64,000 bases of DNA from Pseudorhodoplanes sp049324435. GTDB taxonomy: Bacteria; Pseudomonadota; Alphaproteobacteria; Rhizobiales; Xanthobacteraceae. The translations under genes and the position numbers were made by a program. The stretch covers positions 108,398 to 172,397 of the forward strand of contig JBMOOQ010000048.1 in NCBI GenBank assembly GCA_049324435.1, written 5' to 3'. Positions 49,077 to 58,978 of the stretch are shown one piece after another. Below the pieces are notes generated by a model. The model saw nothing but the letters and a program-made list of their open reading frames with translations, did not search any database and was not told the origin of the DNA. Each line of letters starts with the position of its first letter. Within the stretch, counting starts at the first letter, position 1.

Positions 49077-50189
49077 TCATATCTCCATCCGTGTAGAGTG
49101 TGTGGCTTCGGCTGGGGCGGTCTTGAGATCGCGTGCCTTCCAGAAATTGAGCGCCGTTTGCGCAGCGACGGGGGAGAGCCTCAGGAAGGAGGCTCTCGCC
49201 TCAGAAAGATCTGCGGCCGACATGGCGTGATGGCCAAATCGATTGCGAAGAATCGATTGTGTTGTCTCCCAGTTCAGAGATGCGACCTTGCACACCACAA
49301 GCAGACCATCCGGCTGGAGATTCTTCATAAGCCTTTCAATAAGCATGATCGGACAGTCGGACATCAGCGCCAACGCCGCCGTCATCTCTTCGTACTTTCT
49401 CTCCCGGGCAAACTGCGCCAGCAACGGCTCCGTCAATTGTCCGTTGTCCTTCATCGTGCGGATGCTGCGCATCGCGTCAGAGAAGTCGCGAGGACGCATC
49501 GCCTCCCAACTGACTTCATGGGCGATGCCGACGACTGTCTCCGCAATCTGACCGTGCGCTTCTGCGGGTGCGTTTGCGGCCAGACGGCGATGCACCGTTT
49601 GCGCTGCACGCGTCAGCAATTCACGAAGCAGATCGAGAGGCAGATCGAGACGCTCCCGGAGCATGTCGGCCAGCACATCGTCCTTCAGCAGGGTGCGAAG
49701 CGCGGCTTCGGAAAACCGCGCGCCGGTATTCTTTGCCAGTTGCTGCTTGACCTGGATGTCGCCTCGCTCGACGAGGATGTCGCTCACCGGTGCGGAAATC
49801 CGGGCGCGCGCTGAAATTGCGAGCAGATGTGCAGTTCCCTTCGACTTGGCGATCGCGATCAGGTCAGTGTCTGTTAACCGTTCGGACTTGGCGAGGACTG
49901 GCCCGGCAACCTCGATCCTGTCGTCGAAGGCCAGACGCCGGATCACCTGGACCGGTGAGTTCTGAATCGGTGCGAGAACGCCGCCAAGCCGGATCAGCGC
50001 CTTGAGCTCGATGCGCTCGATCAGATGCATCAGCACGTCGTCGAAGACTTCGATCTGCTCTTCGGTGAGCGAACCGGAGCTGTCGACAAACAGCTCAGTG
50101 ATGCGATGCAAAATTTCGCTGCAGCGGGCCGGGTCGTGATTGCCGAGCGCCGCGTCCAATTCGTCGACTAATGGCGCAGCGATGCGCAT
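49077..50189 (-). CDS. DUF2336 protein, copy A
   Basis: A 370-residue all-helical HEAT-like protein of the DUF2336 family (CSEILHRITELF, LTEEQIEVFDDVLMHLIERIELKALIRLGGVLAPIQNSPVQVIRRLAFDDRIEVAGPVL). It is paralogous to the gene at 50356-51444; the same motif order recurs. The two are head to head with a 166-bp gap. No catalytic motif; probably a protein-protein scaffold. Confidence 0.85.
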   Translation of the reverse strand: MRIAAPLVDELDAALGNHDPARCSEILHRITELFVDSSGSLTEEQIEVFDDVLMHLIERIELKALIRLGGVLAPIQNSPVQVIRRLAFDDRIEVAGPVLAKSERLTDTDLIAIAKSKGTAHLLAISARARISAPVSDILVERGDIQVKQQLAKNTGARFSEAALRTLLKDDVLADMLRERLDLPLDLLRELLTRAAQTVHRRLAANAPAEAHGQIAETVVGIAHEVSWEAMRPRDFSDAMRSIRTMKDNGQLTEPLLAQFARERKYEEMTAALALMSDCPIMLIERLMKNLQPDGLLVVCKVASLNWETTQSILRNRFGHHAMSAADLSEARASFLRLSPVAAQTALNFWKARDLKTAPAEATHSTRMEI

Positions 50190-50355
50190 TGCGTCGTCAA
50201 AGAACCTGCATCCAGTTCCGCATGTTGCAATTGCCGAATGTATAAAGCCTTAAGGGTTTGCCGCTAAATTTTCTGTACTTTGGGGTCCAGGACCGGACTG
50301 GAACCGGAGCTGCCTGCCGCAGCGCCGCTCGCGGGTCCTGGTGGGACGAAGACCA

Positions 50356-51444
50356 ATGACCGTGATGGGGCGCTCGCTGATCAGCGAGCTGGACGATGCT
50401 GTCAGGCATGGCTCGAAAGACGAGCGCGTCGACGCGCTTCGGCGCATCACCGATCTTTTTCTCGTTGAAAGTGCCCGGCTCACAGAAGACCAGATTAGTA
50501 TTTTCGACGAAGTCATCGGCCATTTGATGAAGCGGGTCGAAAATCGAAATCTGGCCGAACTCAGCGAACGGCTGGCACCGATCAATAATGCTCCGAACAA
50601 CGTGGTCCAGAAGCTGGCCCGCCACGATGAGCTTGCAGTCGCCGGCCCCGTTCTGACATTTTCGGTGCGGCTGACAAGTGCTGACCTTATCGAAATTTCG
50701 AAATCCAAGCCGCAAGGACACTTGCGGGCGATCGCCTGCCGTACCGACCTCGGTCCGAGTGTGACGGATGCCCTGCTTGATCGTGGAAATCCTGGCGTTC
50801 GTGAGCAATTGGCTGCGAACCTGACCGCACGGTTCTCCGACGAGGGCATGTGCCAATTGATCAAGTTCGCCGAAGCTGACGACAGGCTGCCCGGAAAGCT
50901 TGGCCGCCGATCCGACATTCCGCTGCACCTTTTGCGCATGCTTCTGGAAAATGCCTCGGACCAGGCCCTGCAGGATATCGTTGCAGCGGCTCCCTCCGCT
51001 CAGCGCGCAGAAGTCATGAATCTGCTCGAGTCCATGGGCCGTGCCCCCGCACACAACGGAACCGATGAAGCTGCGGCATGGGCCCGGATTCGCAAAATGT
51101 CCGAGGACGGCGACCTCGACGAGATTTCCCTGCTGCAGTTTGCGCGGTCCAAGGAATTTGCCCATCTGATCATGGGACTGGCGCTCATGTGTGCGGTTGA
51201 ATACCGGCTTTTGCAGCAGATTTGCCTCGGACTGAAAACAGAGGATCTGCTGGTTCCATGTCGCGCGGGCGGAGTGTCGTGGAATGGATTCCGGGCGATC
51301 GTGGCCGCCACGCCGTCCGGTACTGCTCTGAACGAGCCGCGGCTGGCGGAATTGAAGAAGGATTATGGACGGTTGGTGCCGTCAACCGCGCAGCGAATCC
51401 TGCAGATCCGATGCCGGCAGCTGGCGGCGGCGCAGCCAGTCTGA
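50356..51444 (+). CDS. DUF2336 protein, copy B
   Basis: A 362-residue paralogue of the divergent copy A (VDALRRITDLF, LTEDQISIFDEVIGHLMKRVENRNLAELSERLAPINNAPNNVVQKLARHDELAVAGPVL). ATG at 50356 was chosen over GTG at 50341. PilZ-domain gene follows 138 bp downstream on the same strand. Confidence 0.85.
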   Translation: MTVMGRSLISELDDAVRHGSKDERVDALRRITDLFLVESARLTEDQISIFDEVIGHLMKRVENRNLAELSERLAPINNAPNNVVQKLARHDELAVAGPVLTFSVRLTSADLIEISKSKPQGHLRAIACRTDLGPSVTDALLDRGNPGVREQLAANLTARFSDEGMCQLIKFAEADDRLPGKLGRRSDIPLHLLRMLLENASDQALQDIVAAAPSAQRAEVMNLLESMGRAPAHNGTDEAAAWARIRKMSEDGDLDEISLLQFARSKEFAHLIMGLALMCAVEYRLLQQICLGLKTEDLLVPCRAGGVSWNGFRAIVAATPSGTALNEPRLAELKKDYGRLVPSTAQRILQIRCRQLAAAQPV

Positions 51445-51582
51445 TCGGCGCTTCGCCAAAACAATTTTAGAAATGTTTCTGTGTGTGGTTTTGCCAATGC
51501 CTTACGGAATCGGCGTAAAGGTGTATTGAAAGTTGTAAGGTCGCCTCGCGGTCGTGACGGAGAATCTTACGAGAGTCTGACC

Positions 51583-51825
51583 ATGGTTGAGCGCAGGACG
51601 TCATTTCGAACGCAGACCAATCGCGCGGCGGTCATCTCTCTGGATTCCGGGGAGCGTATCGATTGTCTGGTGAAGGATATCTCCGTCGGCGGCGCGCAGC
51701 TGGAAATGCCGGAACGGAGGCGTCTTCCGGAGAAGTTCGCGCTGACTGTGGTAGGAAACTGGCATAAGCGGCCCTGCCGGTTGGCTTGGCGAAGGGATCG
51801 CTGGGTTGGCGTAGAATATCTTTAG
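51583..51825 (+). CDS. PilZ domain protein
   Basis: An 80-residue stand-alone PilZ domain with the c-di-GMP motifs: basic RRTSFR at the N-terminus and DISVGGAQLE (D-x-S-x-x-G). It should bind c-di-GMP and change partner interactions. Adjacent DUF2336 genes could encode the partner (inference). Confidence 0.88.
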   Translation: MVERRTSFRTQTNRAAVISLDSGERIDCLVKDISVGGAQLEMPERRRLPEKFALTVVGNWHKRPCRLAWRRDRWVGVEYL

Positions 51826-52084
51826 CGCCTGGTCTGGTGCGGTGTCCGGCTGACGGTCCTCCACCTGCGTTCGGGCCTTGAAAACGCCTCTGCAAGCCCC
51901 AAATTTTGCCGTCAACACTGATTTTTCCGTGATTCCAGCGGCTTGGGGGAAACCCTGATTTCGGCTTGCCCTTCGAGGGTGCCGTCCTCATTCTCCGGCC
52001 ACCTCGGCGGCGCCTTTGTTGATTCGCGTCCGGGGACGAACGGGGGGCGCCGAACCGGCGCCGGCAAGGGAAGAAGAAACCAGC

Positions 52085-55000
52085 ATGAAGCTGACGCGAC
52101 TGCGGCTGATCGGCTTTAAGTCTTTCGTCGAACCGACCGATTTTCTGATCGAACCCGGCCTGACCGGCGTGGTCGGGCCGAATGGCTGCGGCAAGTCGAA
52201 CCTTGTCGAAGCGCTGCGCTGGGTGATGGGGGAGAACTCCTACAAGTCCATGCGCGCGACCGATATGGATCAGGTCATATTCGCCGGTTCCGGCAACAGG
52301 CCAGCGCGCAATCATGCCGAAGTGTCGATGGCGATCGACAACACGGATCGGACGGCGCCGCAGGCCTATGCCGATGTGGATATGCTGGAAGTGACGCGCA
52401 GGATCGAGCGCGAGCAGGGTTCGACCTACCGCATCAACGGTCGTGAGGTGCGCGCGCGCGACGTCCAGATCCTGTTCGCCGATGCTTCTACCGGCGCGCG
52501 CTCGCCCGCGCTCGTGCACCAGGGCCGCATCGGCGAAATCATTCAGGCAAAGCCGGAGCAGCGCCGCCGCGTGCTGGAAGAGGCTGCCGGGATCTCGGGT
52601 TTGCATGCGCGGCGTCACGAGGCGGAATTGCGGTTGCGGGCCGCCGAGCAGAATCTGCAGCGGCTTGAGGACGTCATCGGCCAGCTGGCGTCGCAGATGG
52701 AGGCGCTGAAGCGCCAGGCGCGTCAGGCGGTGCGATATCGCACGGTATCCGCACAGGTTCGCAAGCAGGAAGCGACCCTGTTCCATCTGCGCTGGCTGAA
52801 CGCCAATGCCGAGGCGGCAGCAGCCGAAGAGGCGCGGAACGCCGGTGTCCGCGAAGTCGCTGCTGCAACGCTCGCACAGACCGAAGCCGCTCGCGCGCAG
52901 GAGGAGGCTGCGGCCGCACTGCCGCCGTTGCGCGAGGCCGAGGCGCGGGCGGGCGCCGCCTTGCAGCGGCTTGTGGTTGCGCGCGAAACGCTCGACCGGG
53001 AGGAAACCCGCGCCAAGGAGCGGATCGCTGAACTTGCCCAGCGGCTGGTGCAATTCAATGACGACATTGCGCGTGAGCGCCAGCTTGCCGCCGATTCCGA
53101 AAGTGCGCTGGCACGGCTGACCGAGGAGGCGGCGGGATTGCGTCGCGATCTGGAAGCAGGCGAAAGCAAGCGCGTGAATGCGAATGAGCGCGTCGCCGAA
53201 GCCGATGCGAAGCTGTCCGAATCGGAAAGGCGTTTCAGCGAGGCGACGTCGGCGCTGGCCGACCTGACAGCGCGCCGCAATACCCTTGAACAGGCGGCGC
53301 GTGAGCACACGGACCGCCTGACGCGGCTCGAACGCGACATCGCCGACGTGGTGGCCGAGTTTGCCAAAATCGACGCGGCCAATCAGGGCGGTCCGGATCT
53401 CGAGGCGCTGTTGCAGGCGGTCGAGACCGCGCAGCAGGCGGTTGCTGAGGGCGAGGCTGCGGCACTTCGCGCCGAGGCGGCCCACTCGGCTGCGCGTCAG
53501 GCGCTCGATGTCGAGCGCAAGCCGCTCGCAGAAGCCGAACGCCGGGCCGGGCGGCTTGAGACCGAGGCGCGCACGCTGCGCAAGGTGCTGCACGTCGATT
53601 CCGGGAGCCTGTGGCCGTCGGTGATCGACAATCTGACGGTGGCAAAGGGCTACGAGACCGCTCTGGGCGCGGCGCTTGGCGACGATCTGGAAGCGCCGGC
53701 CGACCCGCGTGCGCCGATGCGCTGGGCGGGTGCCGCGATCGATCCGTCAGATCCGGTGCTGCCGGAGGGCGTCGAGCCGCTAACCAATCATGTGAATGCG
53801 CCACCCGAGCTGGATCGCCGTTTGCGGCAGATCGGTCTGGTTGAGCGTGCAGAGGCTGACCGCTTCGTTCCTCTGCTCAAGCCCGGTCAGCGGCTGGTGT
53901 CCCGCGAGGGCGATCTATGGCGCTGGGACGGGTTTGCCGTTGCTGCCAACGCGCCGACCGGCGCGGCGCGCCGGCTGGCCGAGCGCAATCGCCTCGCAGA
54001 AATCGAAGCCGAGCTGGAATCGGCGCGCGCTCACGCCGAAGCCAAGCGCGAGATCGTCGCCAAGGCGGAGGCCGAAGTTGCGGCAGCGAATCATGCGGAA
54101 ACCGAAGCCCGCAACCGCTGGCGCGAATTGCAGCGCGCCGCCAATGAGGCGCGCGAGCGTCATGCGGCGGCCGAGCGCGAACTCACCCATATCACGACCC
54201 GCCGCGCCGCGCTGACCGAGGCGCAGACTCGTCTCGGCGCGAACCGCGACGAGGCTGCTGCCGCCTTGGCCGAAGCGCAGCGCTCGCTTGCCGAGCTGCC
54301 GCCGACCGCCGAGCTGGAAGCCCGGCTGGAGGAGATCCGGGCAGAGATTTCCGCACGCCGCGTCTATGTCGCGGAAGTGCGGGCGGAAGCCCAGGCTCTG
54401 ACGCGCGAAGCCGATCTTGCAAGGAAGCGGCTGGAGGCGATTGCGAGCGAGCAGCAATCCTGGATCGACACACAGGAGCGTACGTCGAAGCAGATTGCGG
54501 CGCTGGAGGCGCGGCTGGCCGAAGCCACCGCCGAGCGGGACAGTCTGGTCGATGCGCCACGTCTGTTCGAGGAACGGCGTATTGCGCTCCTCGACGAGGT
54601 ACAGGCCGCGGAAGAGGCCAAGCGCGAGGCGAGTGACAAGCTGGCCGAGGGCGAGAACGCGGCGTCGGCCGCGAACGCCGCTGCGCGTGCCGCTCTCGAG
54701 GCGCTCAGCACGGCGCGCGAACAGCTTGGCCGCTCGGAGGAGCGGGGCGAGGGTGCGCGGCGCCGTGTCGCCGATATCGAGCACGAAATTCGCGAAATGC
54801 TGGAGGTTGAGCCGCAGGCTGTCGCGGCTCTGGCCGAGATTGCCGAGGGTGCGGCGCTGCCGGACGTGGCCGAGGTCGAGGCCGATCTCGAAAAGCTGCG
54901 CCGCGAGCGCGAGCGGCTCGGCGCGGTCAACCTGCGTGCGGAGGAGGAACTGGCCGAGGTCGAAACCCAGCATACCTCGCTCGTTACCGAACGCGACGAT

Positions 55001-55549
55001 CTGGTCGAGGCGATCAAGCGCCTGCGTCAGGGTATCCAAAATCTCAACAAGGAAGCCCGCGAGCGGCTTCTGGCTTCGTTCGAGGTCGTCAACGGCTACT
55101 TCAAGCAGCTGTTTACGCAGCTGTTCGGCGGCGGCGAGGCCGAACTGCAGCTGATCGAAAGCGACGATCCGCTCGAGGCCGGTCTCGAAATCATGGCGAA
55201 GCCGCCCGGCAAGAAGCTGCAGTCGCTGTCGCTTTTGTCCGGCGGCGAGCAGGCGCTGACCGCAATGGCGCTGATCTTCGCGGTGTTTCGTACCAATCCG
55301 GCACCGATCTGCGTGCTGGACGAAGTGGACGCGCCGCTCGATGATCACAACGTGGAGCGCTATTGCGATCTGCTCGATGAAATGACGAAGATGACAGAGA
55401 CGCGCTTCGTCATCATCACGCACAACCCGATCACCATGGCGCGCATGAACCGCCTCTATGGCGTGACCATGGCCGAGCGGGGCGTATCCCAGCTGGTGTC
55501 GGTCGACCTTGAGGCTGCGGTCGCGATTCGCGATCAGCAGGTGGCCTGA
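52085..55549 (+). CDS. smc: Chromosome segregation/condensin protein SMC
   Basis: A 1154-residue SMC. Walker A is GPNGCGKSN (about residue 33), followed by a long Ala/Glu-rich coiled coil and the hinge in the middle (LWPSVIDNLTVAKGYETALGAALGDDLEAP). The second coiled coil leads to the signature LSLLSGGEQAL and Walker B PICVLDEVDAPLD. ATG at 52085 with AAGAAGAA upstream. The 259 bp before it hold no gene I can support. ScpA/ScpB are not in the window. Confidence 0.97.
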   Translation: MKLTRLRLIGFKSFVEPTDFLIEPGLTGVVGPNGCGKSNLVEALRWVMGENSYKSMRATDMDQVIFAGSGNRPARNHAEVSMAIDNTDRTAPQAYADVDMLEVTRRIEREQGSTYRINGREVRARDVQILFADASTGARSPALVHQGRIGEIIQAKPEQRRRVLEEAAGISGLHARRHEAELRLRAAEQNLQRLEDVIGQLASQMEALKRQARQAVRYRTVSAQVRKQEATLFHLRWLNANAEAAAAEEARNAGVREVAAATLAQTEAARAQEEAAAALPPLREAEARAGAALQRLVVARETLDREETRAKERIAELAQRLVQFNDDIARERQLAADSESALARLTEEAAGLRRDLEAGESKRVNANERVAEADAKLSESERRFSEATSALADLTARRNTLEQAAREHTDRLTRLERDIADVVAEFAKIDAANQGGPDLEALLQAVETAQQAVAEGEAAALRAEAAHSAARQALDVERKPLAEAERRAGRLETEARTLRKVLHVDSGSLWPSVIDNLTVAKGYETALGAALGDDLEAPADPRAPMRWAGAAIDPSDPVLPEGVEPLTNHVNAPPELDRRLRQIGLVERAEADRFVPLLKPGQRLVSREGDLWRWDGFAVAANAPTGAARRLAERNRLAEIEAELESARAHAEAKREIVAKAEAEVAAANHAETEARNRWRELQRAANEARERHAAAERELTHITTRRAALTEAQTRLGANRDEAAAALAEAQRSLAELPPTAELEARLEEIRAEISARRVYVAEVRAEAQALTREADLARKRLEAIASEQQSWIDTQERTSKQIAALEARLAEATAERDSLVDAPRLFEERRIALLDEVQAAEEAKREASDKLAEGENAASAANAAARAALEALSTAREQLGRSEERGEGARRRVADIEHEIREMLEVEPQAVAALAEIAEGAALPDVAEVEADLEKLRRERERLGAVNLRAEEELAEVETQHTSLVTERDDLVEAIKRLRQGIQNLNKEARERLLASFEVVNGYFKQLFTQLFGGGEAELQLIESDDPLEAGLEIMAKPPGKKLQSLSLLSGGEQALTAMALIFAVFRTNPAPICVLDEVDAPLDDHNVERYCDLLDEMTKMTETRFVIITHNPITMARMNRLYGVTMAERGVSQLVSVDLEAAVAIRDQQVA

Positions 55550-55568
55550 CCGCGCAGCCGCCGCTGCC

Positions 55569-57128
55569 TCACAGCGGCGTCGCGCCGAAGCGTTCGCGCC
55601 ACTGCTCGGCTTGTGCCCGGATGTCCTTGCGGTCGGCCGCGCTCATGCGGTCGAGCGACTTGTAGGGCATTGCCAGCCGGATATTGCCCGACAGGACCTT
55701 GCGGTTGCGGTCGAGAAAATCCCAGTACAGCGCGTTGAAGGGGCACGCGTCGTCGCCGATCCGCTTCTTCACGTCGTAACGGCATGAACCGCAATAGTCG
55801 CTCATCCGGTTGATATAGGCGCCCGAAGCGGCATAGGGCTTGGAGCCGACGATGCCGCCGTCGGCGAAGGTCGCCATCCCGTGGGTGTTCGGCAGTTCGA
55901 CCCATTCATAGGCATCGGCATAGACCGCCATGTACCATTCGTTGATCGGATCGGGATGGACGCCGAGCAGCATGGCGAAATTGCCGGTCACCATCAGCCG
56001 CTGGATGTGGTGCGCATAAGCGTTGTCGTGCGTCGTTGCGATCACGTCACGTATGCAGGCCATATCGGTCTCGCCGGACCAGTAGAACCATGGCAGCCGG
56101 CGGTCGGCGTTCAGCGCATTGCGCTTCTTGTAATCCGGCATCCGCAGCCAGTAGACGCCGCGGACGAACTCGCGCCAGCCGAGAATCTGGCGAACGAAAC
56201 CCTCCACGGCGTTCAGCGGTGCCTTGCCTGCCCGGTATTGCGCTTCTGCACGCCGGCAGACGTCCAGCGGATCGAGCAGGCCGAGATTGAGGCTGGCCGA
56301 CAATACCGAATGCCACAGCCAGGGCTCGCCCTTCGCCATCGCGTCCTGATAGTCGCCGAAGCCCGGCAGGATGTCGTCCAGGAAATGAGCGAGCAGCCGC
56401 TCCGCATCCTGAGGTTCTGTCGGGTATGAAAAGCTCTCGATCGCGCCGAAGCCATCGGGGAACCAGCGTGCGACATCCTTGATTGTGCCGGCAGTGATCG
56501 CATTGGGCACAATGAAGCGCCGGGCCGGCGGCCGCGCTGTCTTCGGCAGCCGCTTGCGGTTCTCGGTGTCGAAATTCCAGCGTCCGCCGCAGGGCTCGTC
56601 GCCGTCCATCAGAAGGCCGGTGCGCTGGCGCATGTGGCGGTAGAACAGCTCCATGCGCAGCGTGGTCCTGCCGCGCGCCCAGGTCTGGAACGTACCGTGC
56701 GAACAGATGAAGCGATCGTCCTCCCGGATATCCAGCCGAAGGGACGAATGGCCTGCAAGCGTATCGAGCGCTTCCCTGAGCCGCCACTCGCCGGGCTCCG
56801 TCATCACAACGTGCTGCAGGCCCTCCGAAGCTGCTGCACGCGCAATTTCGCCTGCGATGGTATGCGTGTTGTCAGGATCGTCGAGCCGGACATAGCGAAC
56901 CCGGACGCCCGTTCGCCGAAGGCGCTCGGCGAAGCTGCGCATGCCGGCAAAGACCAGCGCAATCTTCTGCCGATGATGCGGAACGTAGGTCGCCTCCTCG
57001 CGCACCTCGGCGAACAGCACCACGTCCCGGCGGGGGTCCAGATCGGTCAGGGAGGATAGCCGGCCGTCGGATATCTGGTCGCCGAGGACCGGACGCAGCG
57101 TGCCGGCAGGGGTCATGACCGGCATCAT
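55569..57128 (-). CDS. FeS-bacterial cryptochrome/photolyase (PhrB-like, (6-4) type)
   Basis: A 519-residue photolyase. It has the N-terminal Rossmann-like antenna domain (RPVLGDQISDGRLSSLTDLDPRRDVVLFAEVREEATYVPHHRQKIALVFAGMR) and the FAD domain with WREFVRGVYW and HDNAYAHHIQRLMVTGNFAML. The C-terminal FeS Cys set lies in MSDYCGSCRYDVKKRIGDDACPFNALYWDF. Repairs (6-4) photoproducts with light. Starts at 57128, 57125 or 57116 cannot be told apart; the first is given. Confidence 0.92.
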   Translation of the reverse strand: MMPVMTPAGTLRPVLGDQISDGRLSSLTDLDPRRDVVLFAEVREEATYVPHHRQKIALVFAGMRSFAERLRRTGVRVRYVRLDDPDNTHTIAGEIARAAASEGLQHVVMTEPGEWRLREALDTLAGHSSLRLDIREDDRFICSHGTFQTWARGRTTLRMELFYRHMRQRTGLLMDGDEPCGGRWNFDTENRKRLPKTARPPARRFIVPNAITAGTIKDVARWFPDGFGAIESFSYPTEPQDAERLLAHFLDDILPGFGDYQDAMAKGEPWLWHSVLSASLNLGLLDPLDVCRRAEAQYRAGKAPLNAVEGFVRQILGWREFVRGVYWLRMPDYKKRNALNADRRLPWFYWSGETDMACIRDVIATTHDNAYAHHIQRLMVTGNFAMLLGVHPDPINEWYMAVYADAYEWVELPNTHGMATFADGGIVGSKPYAASGAYINRMSDYCGSCRYDVKKRIGDDACPFNALYWDFLDRNRKVLSGNIRLAMPYKSLDRMSAADRKDIRAQAEQWRERFGATPL

Positions 57129-57196
57129 CCGGCTTTCGCCGGGGGCTCGCAACTGCGGGTGTTGACGGGCCCGGTTCCGCGCGCCATCACGGCTCC

Positions 57197-58492
57197 ATGC
57201 CGATCCGTCTCGACAGCCGCAACGCCGATTTCGCCCAGCGTTTTGAGGAGTTCCTCGCCACCAAGCGCGAGGTCTCGGCCGACGTCGATACGGCCGTCCG
57301 CGGCATCGTCGCGGACGTTTTGGCGCGGGGCGACGAGGCGCTGATCGAGTTATCCCGCACATTCGACCGGGTGGACCTCGGCAAGCTTGGCCTGCGGGTC
57401 ACCGCAGCGGAGATCGCGGATGCCGAAAAGGCCTGCGACCGGGCGGCGCTGGACGCCCTCAAGGTCGCCCGCGACCGGATCGAGGCGTTTCACATCCGTC
57501 AGAAGCCGAAGGACGACCGCTTCACCGACGCGCTCGGAGTCGAGCTTGGTCATCGCTGGACCGCAATCGAGGCGGTCGGGCTCTATGTGCCGGGGGGAAC
57601 GGCGGCCTATCCGTCGTCGGTGCTGATGAATGCGGTGCCGGCCAAGGTCGCGGGCGTGCCGCGGATCGTGATGGTGGTACCGGCTCCGGACGGCGCCATC
57701 AACCCGCTGGTGCTGGCGGCCGCGAAGCTCGGCGGGGTCGACGAAATCTACCGCGTCGGCGGCGCGCAGGCAGTTGCGGCGCTTGCTTACGGCACCCAAA
57801 CGATTCGACCGGTCTCGAAGATCGTCGGTCCGGGCAACGCCTATGTCGCTGCCGCCAAGCGGCAGGTGTTCGGGAAGGTCGGCATCGACATGATCGCAGG
57901 CCCGTCCGAAGTGCTGGTGCTGGCCGATGGCAGCGGCAATCCGGACTGGATCGCCGCCGATTTGCTCGCGCAGGCCGAACACGACGAGGCGGCGCAGTCG
58001 ATCCTGATCACGAACGATGTGCGGCTGGCCGATGACGTGGAGGCCGCCGTCGCTGCTCAACTCAAGACATTGCCGCGCGTGCAGATCGCGGGCGCGTCCT
58101 GGCGCGACTATGGTGCAATCATCATTACCCGCGACCTCGACGAGGCGATCCCGCTGGTCGATGCGCTCGCGCCCGAGCATCTCGAATTGATTGCAGCCGA
58201 TCCTGAAAGCCTGATCGGCAGGATCCGCAACGCCGGGGCAATCTTCGTCGGCGGCTATACGCCGGAAGCGATCGGCGATTATGTCGGCGGCTCGAACCAT
58301 GTGCTGCCGACCGCGAGATCGGCGCGCTTCTCGTCGGGGCTCGGCGTCCTCGATTTTGTCAAGCGCACCTCGATCCTGAAATGCGGGCCGGACCAGCTTG
58401 CGGCGCTGGGGCCGGCTGCGATCGCGCTCGGCGAAGCCGAAGGTCTTGGCGCGCATGCGCGATCGGTGGCGATAAGATTGAACAGGCGATGA
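57197..58492 (+). CDS. hisD: Histidinol dehydrogenase
   Basis: A 431-residue enzyme for the last two steps of histidine synthesis. It has GLYVPGGTAAYPSSVLMN, IVGPGNAYVAAAKRQVFGKVGIDMIAGPSEVLVLAD, zinc ligand regions AEHDEAAQ and APEHLEL, and HVLPTARSARFSSGLGVLDFVKR. Stop overlaps the UPF0262 start by ATGA. Confidence 0.98.
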   Translation: MPIRLDSRNADFAQRFEEFLATKREVSADVDTAVRGIVADVLARGDEALIELSRTFDRVDLGKLGLRVTAAEIADAEKACDRAALDALKVARDRIEAFHIRQKPKDDRFTDALGVELGHRWTAIEAVGLYVPGGTAAYPSSVLMNAVPAKVAGVPRIVMVVPAPDGAINPLVLAAAKLGGVDEIYRVGGAQAVAALAYGTQTIRPVSKIVGPGNAYVAAAKRQVFGKVGIDMIAGPSEVLVLADGSGNPDWIAADLLAQAEHDEAAQSILITNDVRLADDVEAAVAAQLKTLPRVQIAGASWRDYGAIIITRDLDEAIPLVDALAPEHLELIAADPESLIGRIRNAGAIFVGGYTPEAIGDYVGGSNHVLPTARSARFSSGLGVLDFVKRTSILKCGPDQLAALGPAAIALGEAEGLGAHARSVAIRLNRR

Positions 58493-58971
58493 CCGACGCT
58501 CCGCTCATATCGAAGCTTGTAGCGGTGACGCTCGACGAACAATCGATTGGGCGATCAGGACCCGACATCGAGCACGAGCGCGCGGTCGCGATCTACGATC
58601 TTATTGAAGAGAATGTGTTTCATCCGGTCGATCAGGAGGCGGGCCCTTACGCTTTGCATCTGAGCATGGCGGACAACCGGCTGGTGTTCGACATTCGCAA
58701 GCCCGACGGTTCTCCGGTGGTGGCACATCTGCTGTCGCTGACACCTTTGCGCAAGATCGTGCGCGACTATTTCATGATCTGCGACAGCTATTACGCTGCG
58801 ATCCGCACCGCGACACCGGACCGGATCGAGGCAATCGACATGGGCCGGCGCGGGCTGCACGACGAAGGCTCAAAACTCCTGCAGGAGCGGCTCGCGGGCA
58901 AGGTCGACATGGACTTTGCTACTGCGCGGCGCTTGTTCACGCTGATCTGCGTCTTGCACTGGAAGGGCTGA
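58489..58971 (+). CDS. UPF0262 family protein
   Basis: A 160-residue protein with the family segments EHERAVAIYDLIEENVFHP, VAHLLSLTPLRKIVRDYFMICDSYYAAI and IDMGRRGLHDEGSKLLQERL. It is found after hisD in Rhizobiales; function unknown. Confidence 0.92.
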   Translation: MTDAPLISKLVAVTLDEQSIGRSGPDIEHERAVAIYDLIEENVFHPVDQEAGPYALHLSMADNRLVFDIRKPDGSPVVAHLLSLTPLRKIVRDYFMICDSYYAAIRTATPDRIEAIDMGRRGLHDEGSKLLQERLAGKVDMDFATARRLFTLICVLHWKG

Positions 58972-58978
58972 GCGCGCG

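Noticed and set aside
51632..53593. A 653-codon minus-strand frame over the 5' part of smc
   Set aside because: smc is certain from its Walker and signature motifs; the antisense frame is Arg/Leu-rich shadow sequence.
53915..55423. A 502-codon minus-strand frame over the 3' part of smc
   Set aside because: Same reason: a compositional shadow of the SMC coiled coil and head.
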